Assembly: GCA_006503535.1 (NCBI GenBank)
Contig: QYRS01000002.1
Coordinates: 4,650,001 to 4,714,000 of the forward strand
Length of the DNA stretch: 64,000 nt
Source: Arthrinium phaeospermum
Taxonomy: Eukaryota; Ascomycota; Sordariomycetes; Amphisphaeriales; Apiosporaceae
Reading direction: 5' to 3'
The position numbers and the translations under genes are program-made. Positions 11,365-23,135 of this stretch are shown here, in pieces. The notes beneath the pieces are model-generated. The model was not told the origin of the DNA, ran no database searches, and saw only the letters and a program-made list of their open reading frames with translations. The number at the start of each line of letters is the position of its first letter. The first letter of the stretch is position 1.

Positions 11365-12148
11365 GGCGACTAGGATGTGGCTATGGTGATGACGGGAATT
11401 GTTCCAGGCTGTGCCAAGTAAGATACGTTTTGCTCTAGATATTTTAAAGACCGTTGTATCCTAAAGCATCCGCACTCCTTCGTGCCTTGTACTAATCATC
11501 ACTTCATCTAATGCACTAACTATATACACATGGTCCATTCTTCACTGCGGGATTACAGGACATATGGTGCACAGGTTGAGATGCATGTCATCACAAACAT
11601 TGGCGGACTCCTGGAAGTAGTGGCTTTACATGTAAGAGTCAAGTGTTGAGAAAATATGGTTAATTGTGGTTGGCTGGATATGGAGTCGAGACCCCCTGAG
11701 TCCGACGCGGACCAGAGTTGGCCCGCCCCACATGACCAGAGTGCTGCAGTGTCAGCACCCTGACATGCGCGCCTGTCAGCATAAGTCCGCCGGCCACACC
11801 CCATACCGCCCGTAATACAATACACTAGCCATTCCCCATCGGTGTGGGGGCGCTGGCCAGTCACACTCTGCAGGACCGGAGCGTGGTGCTGACCATATTG
11901 AAGCACGCCATTGCACCCACCTCGCTGATGGTGCAGCTTTGCTGGTATGGATTACATTACACGGCGAGATTGGCTATAGAAATGAGCACAATTACTCGCA
12001 ACCAACGGCCGAGGCACCCAGGAACGGCTCACGTGTAAGACTAAGAATAGCGAAATTAGCCTCTCCTTCTCCCTCTGTCTCTCGTGTGCGTATTGCTCCG
12101 CCGCGGCTTCCACCACAGATCCTTCAGACCATATCACGCACTTCCAGG
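11365..12148. promoter_or_regulatory. Bidirectional promoter between paralogous P450s
   Basis: A 784-bp region separates the two divergent P450 starts and must carry both promoters. The rightward gene has a pyrimidine-rich leader just before its ATG (CCTCTCCTTCTCCCTCTGTC at 12059-12078). I could not identify a convincing regulator half-site by eye. An open frame runs into the right-hand gene from 11939 but contains no P450-like residues before the ATG at 12149. Confidence 0.5.
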
Positions 12149-14064
12149 ATGGGGCTTTTCGAGACCCTGACCATGGACCAGATCCGTCAAGGGTTACTGG
12201 GTACCCCTGGGGGTCTCACCACCCTATTCTTGCTTTTCGGCGTGCCCGCCCTGCTGCTCAGCGGGCTGTACTACCTGGCCCTCCCGAAGCCCATCCCGGG
12301 CATCCCCTACCAGGGGCGGTCGGCGGGCCGGCTGCTCGGTGACGTGCCCGACATGCTGCAGCACATCGACGCCAGCGAGGGCAGCTTCATCACGTTCCTG
12401 CTGGCGACGGTCAAGGAGCTCGACACGCCCATCGCGCAGATGTTCTACAGCCCCTTCCGGGCGCCCCTAGTGATCCTGGCCGACTACCAGGAGACCAACG
12501 CCCTGCTGCGGCGCAAGGAGTTTGACCGCTCCGGCAAGTCGATCGAGCTGCTCAAGTACCTGGGGCCCGACCACCACATCCGCCAAAAGACCAACGCCCG
12601 GCACAAGGCGCAGCGCCGCCTGATCCAGGACTCCATGTCGCCGGCCTTCCTGAACGGCGTGGCGGGGCCCACCATCCACCGCGGCGCCGTCAAGCTGGTC
12701 GAGCTGTGGCGGGCCAAGTGCGACATCGCCGAGGGCCGGCCCTGGTCCGCGACCGAGGACCTCGACCACGCCGTCCTCGACGCCGTCAACGGCTTCGCCT
12801 ACGGGCCCAACTTCCCGCACAGCGCGCTGCGGCCGGCCCTGAACGCCGTGCAGGGTCTCGACGCGGCGGCGATCCAGACGATCCGCCGGCGCGCCGCCGC
12901 GGCGCCGGAGCAGGTCGTGGAGTTCCCCCGAGGGCAGATGGAGGAGGTGATTCGCGCGTCCATGGACTTCACGCAGTCCATCAAGCACGTGCAGGGCAGC
13001 ATCTGGCCCGCCCTGCGCTGGGAGTACGTGATCCGCCAGCCGTACATGCGCAAGGCGCGGCGCATCCGCGACGAGTTCATCACGAAAGAGCTCCGCGAGG
13101 CGGCGAGAAGGATGGAGGAGGCGACGGGCCAGACGGAGAAGTCGGCGGTGGACCTCATGGTGCGTCGGTGCAAGGAGGCGGCGCAAAAGGAGGGCAAGGA
13201 ACCGGATTACTGTTCCAAGGTCATGAAAGACGAGGTATACCCTCCCCCTTCCCCCCTTCCCCCCTCTTATCAACCCACACACACACTCGCGCAAAAGAGC
13301 TCTCACTTACATAAATTATCCTACAGGCGTTCGGCTTCATCATTGCAGGTGCCGACACCACCTCCACCACGCTGTCCTGGGGCGTCAAGCTCCTGGCCGA
13401 CCACCCCGCGGCCCAGACGAAGCTGCGCGCCGCCCTGCAGGCGGGGTTCGCGCAGGCCAAGGCGGAGCGGCGCCACCCGACCGTCCAGGAGATCACGGGG
13501 ACCACGGTGCCGTACCTGGACGCGTGGATCGAGGAGTCGCTCCGTATGGGCGGCCCGATCCCCATGATCGACCGCGAGGCCGTCGTCGACACGCAGGTGC
13601 TGGGCCACCCCATCCCCAAGGGCACCCAGGTCCTGTGCCTGCGCGAGGGCCCCAGCTTCGTGAGCCCGGGTTTTGTTGTTGACGAGGCGCGGCGCACCAA
13701 GCTGCCCGCCACTCCTTCGTCCAAGACGCTGGACACTGCCGAGATGGCCTGGGACGACCACGACATTGCCTCGTTCGCGCCGGAACGCTGGCTTACCAGA
13801 GTAGGAGGGGAAGGAAACGAAAAGGGAAAGGAAGAGTACAACGCGAGCGCCGGGCCCCACTTGGCCTTCAGCGCGGGCGCCCGCCGCTGCTTTGGGCCGC
13901 GGCTCGCCTATCTGGAGATGCGCCTCGTGCTGACCCTGCTCGTCTGGAACTTTGAGCTGCTGGCCTGCCCCGAGGCGCTGTCGAGGTACGGCTCCCTCAT
14001 GGTCATGACCAGCAGGCCGAGACACTGTTATGTGCGGTTGCGGCACGTGGACCTGACTGCATAA
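12149..14064 (+). CDS. Cytochrome P450 (paralogue B of a divergent pair)
   Basis: Two exons (12149-13234 and 13327-14064, intron 92 nt) encode 607 residues. The anchor (about 25-47) is followed by KPIPGIPYQ. Motifs are I-helix AGADTT, ExxR in IEESLR, and haem loop FSAGARRCFG with Cys at about 550. The intron falls immediately before the I-helix at the same position and phase as in the neighbouring P450, so the two arose by duplication and inversion. The start MGLFETL is preferred over in-frame upstream codons because it gives a normal anchor and those have no similarity to the paralogue. Codon use is very GC-rich, which creates long meaningless antisense frames. Likely a second tailoring oxidase acting on the same scaffold. 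Confidence 0.9.
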
Positions 14065-15345
14065 TGCTTAGGTTTGCTATTATTAGAAATTAGAGACAAA
14101 CAGGCATATAGTTGAAAACCATGTACCTACTTGGCTAAGTAGGCAGTCCCGACGAGCGGAGTCAGAAACCGTTCCTGCCTGTTCGGGGACATATTGTCGA
14201 ATTTCGCATTAGTAAACCAAGTGTTGTCCAATCAAAAGCAGCAGAGATAATCGCGGCTGAATCCTCCAGCCGGTTAGATATTTGCTCCGGTGCTTTGGCT
14301 TTGGACCTGATTACATGAGCGACGAGAGTACCCCGATACCTGCGCCCATTGTATTAGCTGCTGACCACACGGAACCGTTTTATGGGGCGGCCACTTCCCC
14401 CCACACCCACCCACCCCCCTTTTGCTTGTGTCTCTAGGCAGCTGCACCGGCTGGGCCGAAAGCCAAGCTATTCTCGCAGCTCTTGGTCCCACGTGTCTGA
14501 GCCCTGCATCGTGCAGGAACGCGCGCTTACCGCGCCTCGGGCTCAGCTCCGTTTACCTCGCTCTGACTGTTTTGCTCCAGCTGGACGAAGTATGTCTTGC
14601 GAAGCCTTCCTCCGCCAGAGAGCTGAACCTTGGCATACAATCCCCAAATAGTGCCTTGCTGAGATCAGTATCAAAATCCTCTCCTGCCTGGGGGCGGCGG
14701 AGTCGCGTGGCCGTACTGCCCCTGAGCTCACCTACGACCGACGGGGCTCAACAACAGCTACCAGAAGCGGGTACCATGGCCCTCTCCGATTCGTCCATCT
14801 CATGCCACGAGGCTTCAGCCAAAGGATTCCCGATCTTAGACGAAGGATCGTGTGGCTTGGCATCCCAGTTCGTCGGACCGCCCAATCAGGTAGAGGGTTA
14901 CTGTAGATTTGTCACCGTAGCTGTCAGAAGCTGAGACATATTCCTCCCCCCTCGAGCGTTTTCTTACCTCGTGAAGGAAGCTATCCGCAGTGCTAGAGAG
15001 ACGGGAGGCCCTTCTCGGCCCATGGATTACTATTTCGAGGATTGCGTCTTATCTGTAACCCTTGATGAAGGAGTCAGATGCTAGCAAGGCTGACCGGGCG
15101 TAGCTTAGAGAAGCCTGGAGCGTTTCTCACGGAGGTGACTCCGTGGATATTGGTGTCGTTCGTGAAATCGGGGGTGTTAAATACGAGACTCATTCGCGTT
15201 GATATTCCTGAAACTCCAAGCCATCATCCCTCATTCTTTAAGCCAATAGACAGTATAGCTCGATACTAGTCAAAAGAGCAAAGTCGATCCTTCATCCTGA
15301 ACATACACTCCATCGTATAGCTCATTTCATTTTACATCACCGACA
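14065..15345. other. Intergenic, 1.3 kb, no gene seen
   Basis: This stretch lies between the second P450 and the FAD oxidase. Short open frames at 14382-14934 have no recognisable domain, lack introns that extend them and do not match the GC-rich codon style of the cluster. The last part before 15346 must carry the oxidase promoter. Confidence 0.45.
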
Positions 15346-17316
15346 ATGCTTCACTCTAATACACTGAGGGCTTTGGCTCTCGTACTCTTCTCTGCTGCCG
15401 TTCCTTTGGCCAACGCAGCTCCTGCTGGTCCCGGTGGGCCTGGCGGACCTGGGGGTCCACCGCCTCCTCCCGGACCTGGCGGCCCGCCACCCCCTCCTCC
15501 CGGCCCCGGGGCCCACCGCCACCTCCGCCTGGGCACGGCAACCCTCCTCCTCCGCCACCACCCCCTGGGCACGGGCACCCGCCGCCGCCGCCCGGCCCTG
15601 GGGCGCCCCAGTGTCGAGTCATGCCTGGGGACGCTGCCTATCCTAAAGAGGAAATGTGGAACAAACTCAATACAACCATCGGCGGCAGACTCATTCGCGG
15701 TGTTCCTCTGGCCCAGACCTGCCACGGGGAAGGATTCAACTTGCAGTCTTGCTCCGAGGTCAGGGCCAACTGGACGCAGCTTGAACCTTAGTGAGTGAAC
15801 CCCTCATAATCCCCCCATACTTTCTCTAGACAATGAAAACTGACAAAATGAAAATTACAGTTGGCAAGACCCCGTCAACATCATGTCCCTGTACTGGCTG
15901 AACAACACCTGCAGCCCCTTTGAGGCCAACGTGGGCGACTGCAAGCTCGGGAACCTGGCCCCCTACGCCATCAACGTCGACAGCCCCGAGACGGCCATGG
16001 CCGGCATGCGCTTCGCCCGCGAGCACAACCTGCGCCTGACGGTGAAGAACACGGGGCACGACCTGCTGGGCCGGTCGAGCGGGCGCGGCGCCCTCGAGCT
16101 CTGGACCCACAACCTCAAGACCATCACCTTCTCCGACTACAAGAGCCCCGGCTACACGGGCCGCGCCGCCACGCTCGGCGCCGGCGTCCAGGCCTTCGAG
16201 GCGTACGAGGCCGCGCACCGCAACGGCGTCCGCATCGTCGGCGGCTCGTGCCCCACTGTTGGTTTGGCAGGAGGCTTCACGCAGGGCGGTGGCCACGGTC
16301 CCCTCGGCGCGACTTACGGCATGGGCGTCGACAACGCGCTCGAGTTCGACGTCATCACGGCCGACGGGCAGCGGCGCACCGCCTCGCCCACGCAGAACGC
16401 AGACCTCTACTGGGCCCTGGCCGGCGGCGGCGCCGGCAACTGGGCCTTCGTCCTCTCGCTGACGACCAAGGCGCACCCCGACGGCCGCGTGGGCGGCGCC
16501 ACCATGACCTTCACCAACCCCGGCGACGACGCCAAGTTCTGGGCCGGCGTGACGGCGTGGCTCAAGCTGCAGCCGACGCTGAACGACATCCCCCGGTTCA
16601 GCAGCCTGTGGTTCCTGACCAAGGACGTCTTCCGCATCAGCTACGTCACCCTGGCCGACGGCACCGAGGCCGACGTGACCAAGGCCCTGGCCCCCTTCGT
16701 CCAGACGCTCAAGCAGATCGGCATCACCCCGGCCGACTACCAGACCGGCGAGAGCGCCGGCTTCTACGAGCACCTGCAGCGCTTCAACCGCGACGAGTAC
16801 GTGACCAACAGCTCGCAAAGCAGCCGGCTCATCTCGCGGCGGACCGTCGAGAAGGAGCTGCCCGCCCTGGTCGACGCCCTGCGCGACGTGGTGCAGGACC
16901 CCACCGTGACGGGCGCCGTGGCCGGCGTCTCCAACGACGTCTCGCACCAGCGGGTGGGCAACCGGCCGGGCGCCAACGCGCTGCTGCCCGCGTGGCGCGA
17001 CGCTCTGTTTACGATCAACATGGTGGGCGCCTTCGACGACGACGTGTCGTCGGCGGAGCTGGCGCGCGTGCAGAAGCTGGTCAACGGGTGGCAGATCCGC
17101 ACGCGGTCCTTTACGCAGGGGGGCGGGTCCTACATGAACGAGGCCACGTTCGACGCGCCGGACTGGAAGAACGACTACTACGGGACCACGTACCCGAGGC
17201 TGGAGGGGATCAAGCAGAAGTACGACCCGGAGCACCTGTTTTGGGTGAATGCCGGGGTGGGCAGTGACAACTACTGGCGGCTGGGCGATGATGGTCGGTT
17301 GTGTCGCAAGGCCTAG
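15346..17316 (+). CDS. Secreted BBE-type FAD-linked oxidase, with a -1 frame break in a Pro/Gly-rich N-terminus
   Basis: Two exons (15346-15790, 15861-17316) encode about 630 residues if one frame break is ignored. A clear signal peptide (LALVLFSAAVPLANA) is followed by a Pro/Gly-rich stretch, then a berberine-bridge-enzyme-type FAD domain. The His for covalent FAD is in NTGHDL, the second anchor Cys in GGSCPTVGLAGG, followed by GGGHGPLG. The C-terminal BBE motif contains NAGVGSDNYWRLGDD. Such enzymes oxidise alcohols or catalyse oxidative ring closure and often serve fungal clusters. The signal-peptide frame and the FAD-domain frame differ by one base; both read as Pro/Gly-rich on either side of the four-G run at 15508-15511, so one G appears to be missing there. 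A spliced explanation was tried and did not keep frame. Confidence 0.88.
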
Positions 17317-19016
17317 GGGTAGCCGATGAGGGCGTGTCTGTTTATTTTCTCTGTTTTCCCTTTTGTTTATACTATATGTTGCCTTTGCTTAAACCTTATT
17401 AGAGAGTTATAGAGCTCGTCGCTGCTTAGAAGTAATTAGATCAGTTTATATCCCTTGTCTTGAGGTTGCCTCCTTACTGTTGCCACCAACTAAATTTTCA
17501 TCGTTACTTTCCCAGTACAGTTCCACATGATGCAGTCTTGGGGCCCTAGAAAAGAAATGGCTCAGGAGGTGCAATATGTACTGTTCGATAGCTTGTTACT
17601 TTCCGTCCTGCCATCGCGCATCTGCCCCTTAGTTTTGTCAGGTCTCGCCTGTGACCAATTGACGTTTGTTCCCTACTCGGTAGAGCCTCTACAGAAAACC
17701 ACAATTTGATGCATATCTTGTCTGCCATGTCTTATTTTCACTATCCACACGGTCCCCTAAGTTCAACCACTCGAAATGTGATCTAGGGCTGCACACCGCC
17801 TGGCGACGGCGATCGGACCAGTGAATATCGGGAACTTTCGTGGCCACCAGCCATCATTGCAAAGTGACTCTCCAGATGAGTGTCCTTCCGCTTTGGATAA
17901 CAAAACGTTGGAATAAGCTTATTTGGGATAAGTGGAATGCAAAATTAGACTTCACTCGAATCGGCATAGGCACGTGGCTTTCGCGCCCCATAATGCGCCC
18001 AAGAGAGTTTAACGAGCTCTTACTTCGGCCAAGACGCATTTAGGCCCCTTTTCCAAGCAATGGACTTTCGCTGAGGTCACAGCTTAGCATTAGACCCAGG
18101 TCCTGGAAGTCGGGCTCTCTGTAATGTTACGTACGTTAAACCCAATGTGAGTTTGAGGTCACGCTTGCTTGTCAGGCGCCATTTGTACACCTTTCCTCTG
18201 TTACTCTCCATTGTGATTGACCACTAGCCTTCCATAGAGAACAATGCCTTTGCGAATGATTGGTAAGAATATGGAGCCAGGGTTATCTCACGTCTACATG
18301 TGAGTCACCTAGGAGGTTCGGTTCGTTGCAGATTCGGGGTCGGATCTTGTTTCACTAGAAGCCAAGCCACTCCAACGGATGATGTGGTCTTCGCATGGCC
18401 ATACATTCTTGTAGTGTGATATTGCAAGGGCTGGTAGACCAGGTCTACAGGTATTGCTAATGCCACGATTTACCAAAAGGCAGTGCATCGGCGCGACGAT
18501 GTGCTGTGGTCCAAAGAGCCATGGATACGCGACGTTGCAGAAAACATCACAGTATGATTGGCCGAGACCTACCAGCTCAGCAACAGCTGAGAGCTGCCCG
18601 GGAACGGCCGTCCATGCAGCCAAAAGGAGGGGGCGGGTGGTTATTTTCCACTTCGTCATCAGCCACGCTGAAAATTGCAACGTCAGAGAAATTGCTCCCG
18701 TCGAGTCGTTGGTGCAGCTCACGCAGTGCAATGCAACCACCCCAAAGCCGTCAGCGGCTGTCCATTGGCCAAGGATTACACAACCTACAGATTAGCCCGG
18801 CCATTTAAAGCACCAAAGTACCCGGTACTCCCATGAAGCCAATCTGATGTTTACTGCCGTGGCCTTTCCGAGGCCAATGCTTTGGGGCGGTGGTCAGGCG
18901 GCAAAAGGGCGAAGCATCTCGTTTTTAACTGCGCCGTGCCCACCAAAACTGGCCCCTTGCCTCGTCATCAACTCCTTAAATAATGAAGACAACACCGCCG
19001 GTCGCATTTCGTTCGG
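17317..19016. other. Intergenic boundary between cluster and accessory island
   Basis: This 1.7 kb stretch has no supported gene. Small open frames at 17527-17709, 17840-18043 and 18309-18808 have no domain and no splice continuation. Base composition changes here from GC-rich cluster genes to a more even composition, so the metabolite cluster probably ends at the FAD oxidase. Confidence 0.45.
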
Positions 19017-19130
19017 ATGGCACCGGTCGCTCATCAACAGTCACTTTTAAGGAGGGCCACCTCGAAGCTCCAGAGGACCTTTTTTAAAAAGACTGTGCAG
19101 CTTCAAGGAAAAGACAAAGAGACCCGACAC

Positions 19131-19699
19131 ATGGAGTCAATCGAGGCCCATCAGTTGGAGTGGGAAGTAATCGACCGAGTCCTTCGCAAATACTTCCCCC
19201 AAAAAGATTTCTCTCCCAAACTGGTGAGTTTGGCCGATCCCAGTTCTCCCATTATGGCGCCACTAATATTTTTAATCACAGGATGGAGACATATGGGTTT
19301 TCTACGTACCTGTGCCTCTGACGGCTGTAAGCACGATCGAAGATATTCGTTTCACGATGTCAACTAATCAAGATCAATTACTCAGGAGCAAAAGAAGAGT
19401 CTTTCGAAGTTGAAAGATCGGAGAACTTACGAGAGGAGTTCCTCGCCGGAAGACGCAGATTGAACGCGCCACGGACTTCGAAGATTGCTCACACCTATTT
19501 GCGGATGCTGGGGGACCCGACTGGACTCGAAGGCGCGGCGTTGCATGTCCAAGTAAGATGCATGTACAGGTACATGAATGGTTCGGGTGACATGCATTTA
19601 TCCTTGACAACCCCCTCATGCCTGCAAATGCAGGCTCGGGAAGGATTCGGCCAGAGCCTCGCTAAAGACTTGACAATGAAATGGGGCGGGCTGGTATAG
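19131..19699 (+). CDS. Small spliced protein of unknown function (LFPG/W..P-type)
   Basis: This is a short gene of about 120-160 residues, visible only after splicing. The first exon (ATG 19131, or in-frame ATG 19017) ends at 19223 with a GTGAGT donor. The second begins 19282 (DGDIWVFYVPVPLTA), a third open block runs 19386-19552 and the last exon is 19634-19699. The join between the second and third blocks is uncertain: the frame needs an odd donor at 19349 with a 37-nt intron, while a better donor at 19327 breaks frame. The core pattern, L..YFP...F then W.F.VP..LT, resembles the small gene at 33210-33580. It ends only 78 bp before the CorA-like gene on the same strand. Function is unknown. 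Confidence 0.55.
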
Positions 19700-19777
19700 A
19701 TAGAGAGGGGAAGGGGGGCCTTTTCTGTAACACATGTTCTAATTTGCTCTGAGAGTGTTTTTAATCTCCCAAATTCA

Positions 19778-21935
19778 ATGCCTGCGCCTCCACTGGGCCA
19801 ATATACTCAGATTCCTTACCCTATTGTGTGTGGAACGAGTCTCACTGGAGAGCATCAGGTCATGGATCGGACCGACCGGTTCTTGATCTCTTACGAGAAA
19901 CACCACGATTTCCCGCGCACACTTCTCCATGATGGATATGGAAATAGATCTACGCACTACAGAAACGAGCTCGACAAGAACCAGGGCGCGATATTCTGCG
20001 ACCCTGACGACGAAGATGAACGAGAGGACATACACGTAGAAATACGAGATTATGATATCGGCAATCCCTGTAAGCACGTTTTCCAGCACACCATCTCCGC
20101 CGTAGAACGGTGTTCCACGGACGGAGCAGAACGGCTGATTGATGATACTAGGTAATACCAGGAGAAAGAAGATATGTAGAGATGACGCCGCTCTTAGGAG
20201 GGTCCTTGGCGAGGACATATCTGTACCGTCTTCTCATCAAGGCAAAGATTGGCTTCGAAAGGATGCTGTCTGCCGCGTCATGTGAGTATTGACTCTTGTC
20301 TTGGGGAATACGCCCACTGACAGGAGAGAGCAAACAGTCTGCTGGATACCATCAAGGCAACCAGTCGTCGTCTTAACCTGACCAAAGACATGTTCACTCG
20401 CATCATGACCTACCATCAGGTATCCGCATGCTTTCTCAACTTTATCACCTACGTTGTGCCAAGGACAGGGAAGAGCGACCTCGGCCGCGGCGGTTTCAGA
20501 TCGGAGAGTCATATCAGGAAACCAAAGTACAGCTTGGAAAGGCTGAACCGCAGCGGGCGGCATGTTCATTTGTCGTATATCATCAAGACTGTGCAAAGAA
20601 GCAAGCTGAAGGGAAAGGCGCTCGCAGGCCCAGACAACGTCATTGAATGGATCCGACCCCATGCCGCGATCCACCACCAGTTCGACCTCGAAAATGGAAA
20701 GTCCCTCTGGATAGTCTCCTCGCCTCTCATCCCAGAGCCTGTTGAAGGCTCCACGGTGAGAATCAGAACTCAAAACACCCTCTGGAAGAATCACCTACAG
20801 GAGCCTTTGGATCGCTTCTACGAGGAAAGGGGCGAGACTTTCAAAGTTTCTACAGGCTTCGGTTTGTCTCTTCAACTTCATTTGAAGCTGGCCGACCGGG
20901 CCGTGTGCGAATACTCGTCATTTGTGGAGGAAGCCGGTCGGGAAATCTTGAGTTTGGTACGACACACTTCACCAAACCTGTCCGATGCTGCTAATCAATG
21001 ACCGTTCAGACCGACAAGTACATCCACGGTACGTCCCCGCCAGTGGTTGATGGGGATCTACAGAAACTCTACAAGTACATAGATGAGGCCGATACGTGCA
21101 TCCTGAGACTACATGACAACCTGCAAGTGTTGAACTTGCTCAGCAGGTTCTACGACAAACAGTTCAGGGACGAAGCAGCAAAAGAGCCAAGCTTGGACGA
21201 CTGGAAAGATGAGCGCGAGGAACTCCTTGATAACTTTCTGGTGGAACTGGGCGAGTGCCGAATGGACTTGCAGAGCGTCGAGCAACTTGCCCAGAACCTT
21301 GTGGCTATGGCAAAGAGCCGCGAAGGAGTCGTGAGTATCAAAGACATCAACGTGCCGACCGGAAAGCTACTAATCACCCTCAAAGATATCAAAGGTTCTG
21401 CAGAACCAGACGAACAACGTCATGCTGGACCTCACCAAACAAGGTCACGAGGAGGCCGTGGTGATGGGCCTGTTCCAAGCAATTGCGATATTCTATCTAC
21501 CCATGACGGTAGTATCGGTATGTGTCACTCCGCCTCCCGACCTAACCGTCCAACAACGCTAATTTTGGAAACAAGGCCGTATTCAGCACCGACATTGTCA
21601 AGTTCCAAGACCTGGAGGAAGGCCAAACGCACAAATGGTCGCGGTTGGCGCTGGGGACCTGGTTTGCCACGTCGGTGGGATTGACCATTGTCACCTTGAT
21701 AGTGTCGGAGGCATGGAAGCGCTGGAAGCGGAACCAGAACCAGATGCGACTCGAGGCGCAATTACAGAGCACAGGAGCGGCGTCGGTACCGCATCCTCCT
21801 GAGCCCAGCACGGTGAGCATCCACGGCCAGACGCCACCAGGGTCGATGCAAGCGAAACAACCCAACGGTTGCATCCCACTTCTACCTCTTCACCATAAGC
21901 GATCCATCCCTCGGGCCCCACAGCTAGATGCATGA
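19778..21935 (+). CDS. CorA-like transporter domain protein (copy 1)
   Basis: Six exons (19778-20069, 20152-20281, 20338-20956, 21010-21330, 21386-21517, 21576-21935) encode 617 residues. The N-terminal half has the fungal CorA-like signature: a TYHQV...FLNFI block, a G-F-R-S-E-S segment and a HHQFDLENGKSLWIV block, as in a widespread Pezizomycotina family. Near the C-terminus are two membrane helices, one containing FYLPMTVVSAVFST (about 485-500) and one around WFATSVGLTIVTLIVS (about 520-540). The paired helices and the long helical stalk before them match the CorA fold, but the GMN selectivity motif of true magnesium channels is missing. A Mg2+ role is therefore not supported. The first intron could end differently, but GTAAGC at 20070 with acceptor TAG at 20151 keeps frame. 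Confidence 0.82.
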
Positions 21936-22279
21936 ATGAACTAATATCCAAAGGGGATGATATAATGCTGCATTTCTTCCACTTGGCTGTCAAGCATGAA
22001 CATCTGTATATTATACGTAATCCTCGTTGATGTGATACCTCGAGCTTCGTTTGACATGCCGAGTCATCGCGACGAAACCGCTCCGATGTTACATGCCTTG
22101 GGGGTGTTTAGGCAGCAGAACCAACCTATCCATTATGTGTGCCTGGTGCCAACCACCATCATAGTTTAATTTAATTGGACATGCTCAGGACACCGTCTTA
22201 TGCGATAACGCGCCCATTCTTGAACGGCTAATGATGATGAATACCCATGTTCTACCTGTTGTCAAAGTGGCAACACGGA
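21936..22279. other. Convergent intergenic region
   Basis: These 344 bases lie between the 3' ends of the CorA-like gene and a leftward unknown gene. They should carry both terminators. I see nothing else. Confidence 0.45.
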
Positions 22280-23135
22280 TCATGTTTCCTTGACCGGCCA
22301 TTCGGTACTTCCATACGTCTGCCAGGCGTCACGGTAATGCGGATCCTCCATTCTTTTGAGCAGTGCTTCGTACTTCTTCCCTCTTTGAACTCCCTCATCC
22401 AAAGTCTTCGGTAGATCTTCGCATTCGTCTGGACTCTCGTAGAAGCTACAGATAGTTCATTAGTCATGTCCCACAGCCTTTAGAAAAGGAAACAAGTACT
22501 TACGTCGCGCCAAAGTGCTTGAGGGCCTCGCATTCCTCATCCGCCGTCAACGCGAGGTTCCTACGGGGCACCAGCCCCTCAGGAACGGGGGGCAGTGACG
22601 GCTTAAGGAAGTCATCTTCGTCCCCCCACTCCCTGTCTTCGGAACCTTTCAATACCCAGACACCATTGCCCGACGCGGGATAGGCGACGTGAATGCTCGG
22701 GGGGTAATGGAAGTCGTAAAATTCGCTCCCCACCTCCCTGCTGTGGCGGAGGTAGAGGCCCCATCTGGGCCACCAGTGCGCACCCTGCCGTAGTATAGCG
22801 AGGCTGAGTCGATCTTCTTCGTCGGAGTTGTCGGACCGGTTGGCCTCTTCTTTGTTGCTGAGTCCCAGCTGCTTGAGCTGCACCGCGGTGAAGACTCCGT
22901 ACACAACGCCACCGACCGAAGGGTAGGCCCATACCGCACAGCCGGAGCCGCAAAATCGAGTGCGTGGTCGGGCGTTGGGACTGCCAGGCAGTTGTTGCCT
23001 CCATTCCCAACCAGGCGCGGGAAGGCTACACGAGACCCTGTCGTCGCGGTCACTATCCCCACCGGCTGGCATGTTGGATGCTGGGACGCCCGAACCAGAC
23101 ATCCATCGGAAGACCTGGAAGACAAAAGCAGACAT
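22280..23135 (-). CDS. Hypothetical protein, unknown fungal family
   Basis: Two exons (23135-22504 and 22445-22280, intron 58 nt with GTAAGT donor) encode about 265 residues. I recognise no domain. The protein is soluble-looking and rich in Trp, Tyr and acidic residues, with a compact block WWPRWGLYLRH...EFYDFHYPPSIHVAYP and a C-terminal tail rich in charged residues (FYESPDECEDLPKTLDEG). The splice is well supported because the second exon continues the charged helix directly. The ATG at 23135 is used; a second ATG about 11 codons later (MSGSG) is equally possible. It sits in the accessory island between the CorA-like and DUF7580 genes, convergent with the first. No function can be assigned. 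Confidence 0.65.

Noticed and set aside
12467..13306. A 279-codon minus-strand frame over the P450
   Set aside because: Antisense shadow of a gene with strong motifs; the translation is Arg/Leu/Ala-rich without any domain.
14382..14934. Overlapping open frames between P450 and FAD oxidase
   Set aside because: No recognisable residues, no splice continuation and codon use unlike neighbouring genes.
15428..15618. An intron removing the Pro/Gly-rich frame break in the FAD oxidase
   Set aside because: Available GT donors and AG acceptors do not keep the frame while retaining the conserved Cys that opens the FAD domain.
15826..17235. A 469-codon open frame on the minus strand over the FAD oxidase
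   Set aside because: It is an antisense shadow caused by very GC-rich codons; the plus strand carries clear FAD and BBE motifs, the minus frame none.
18309..18808. Open frames on both strands in the gap after the cluster
   Set aside because: Short and mutually overlapping, without domain, signal peptide or conserved block.
19778..21935. Calling the CorA-like proteins magnesium channels
   Set aside because: The two-helix end fits the fold, but the GMN selectivity motif is absent in both copies.
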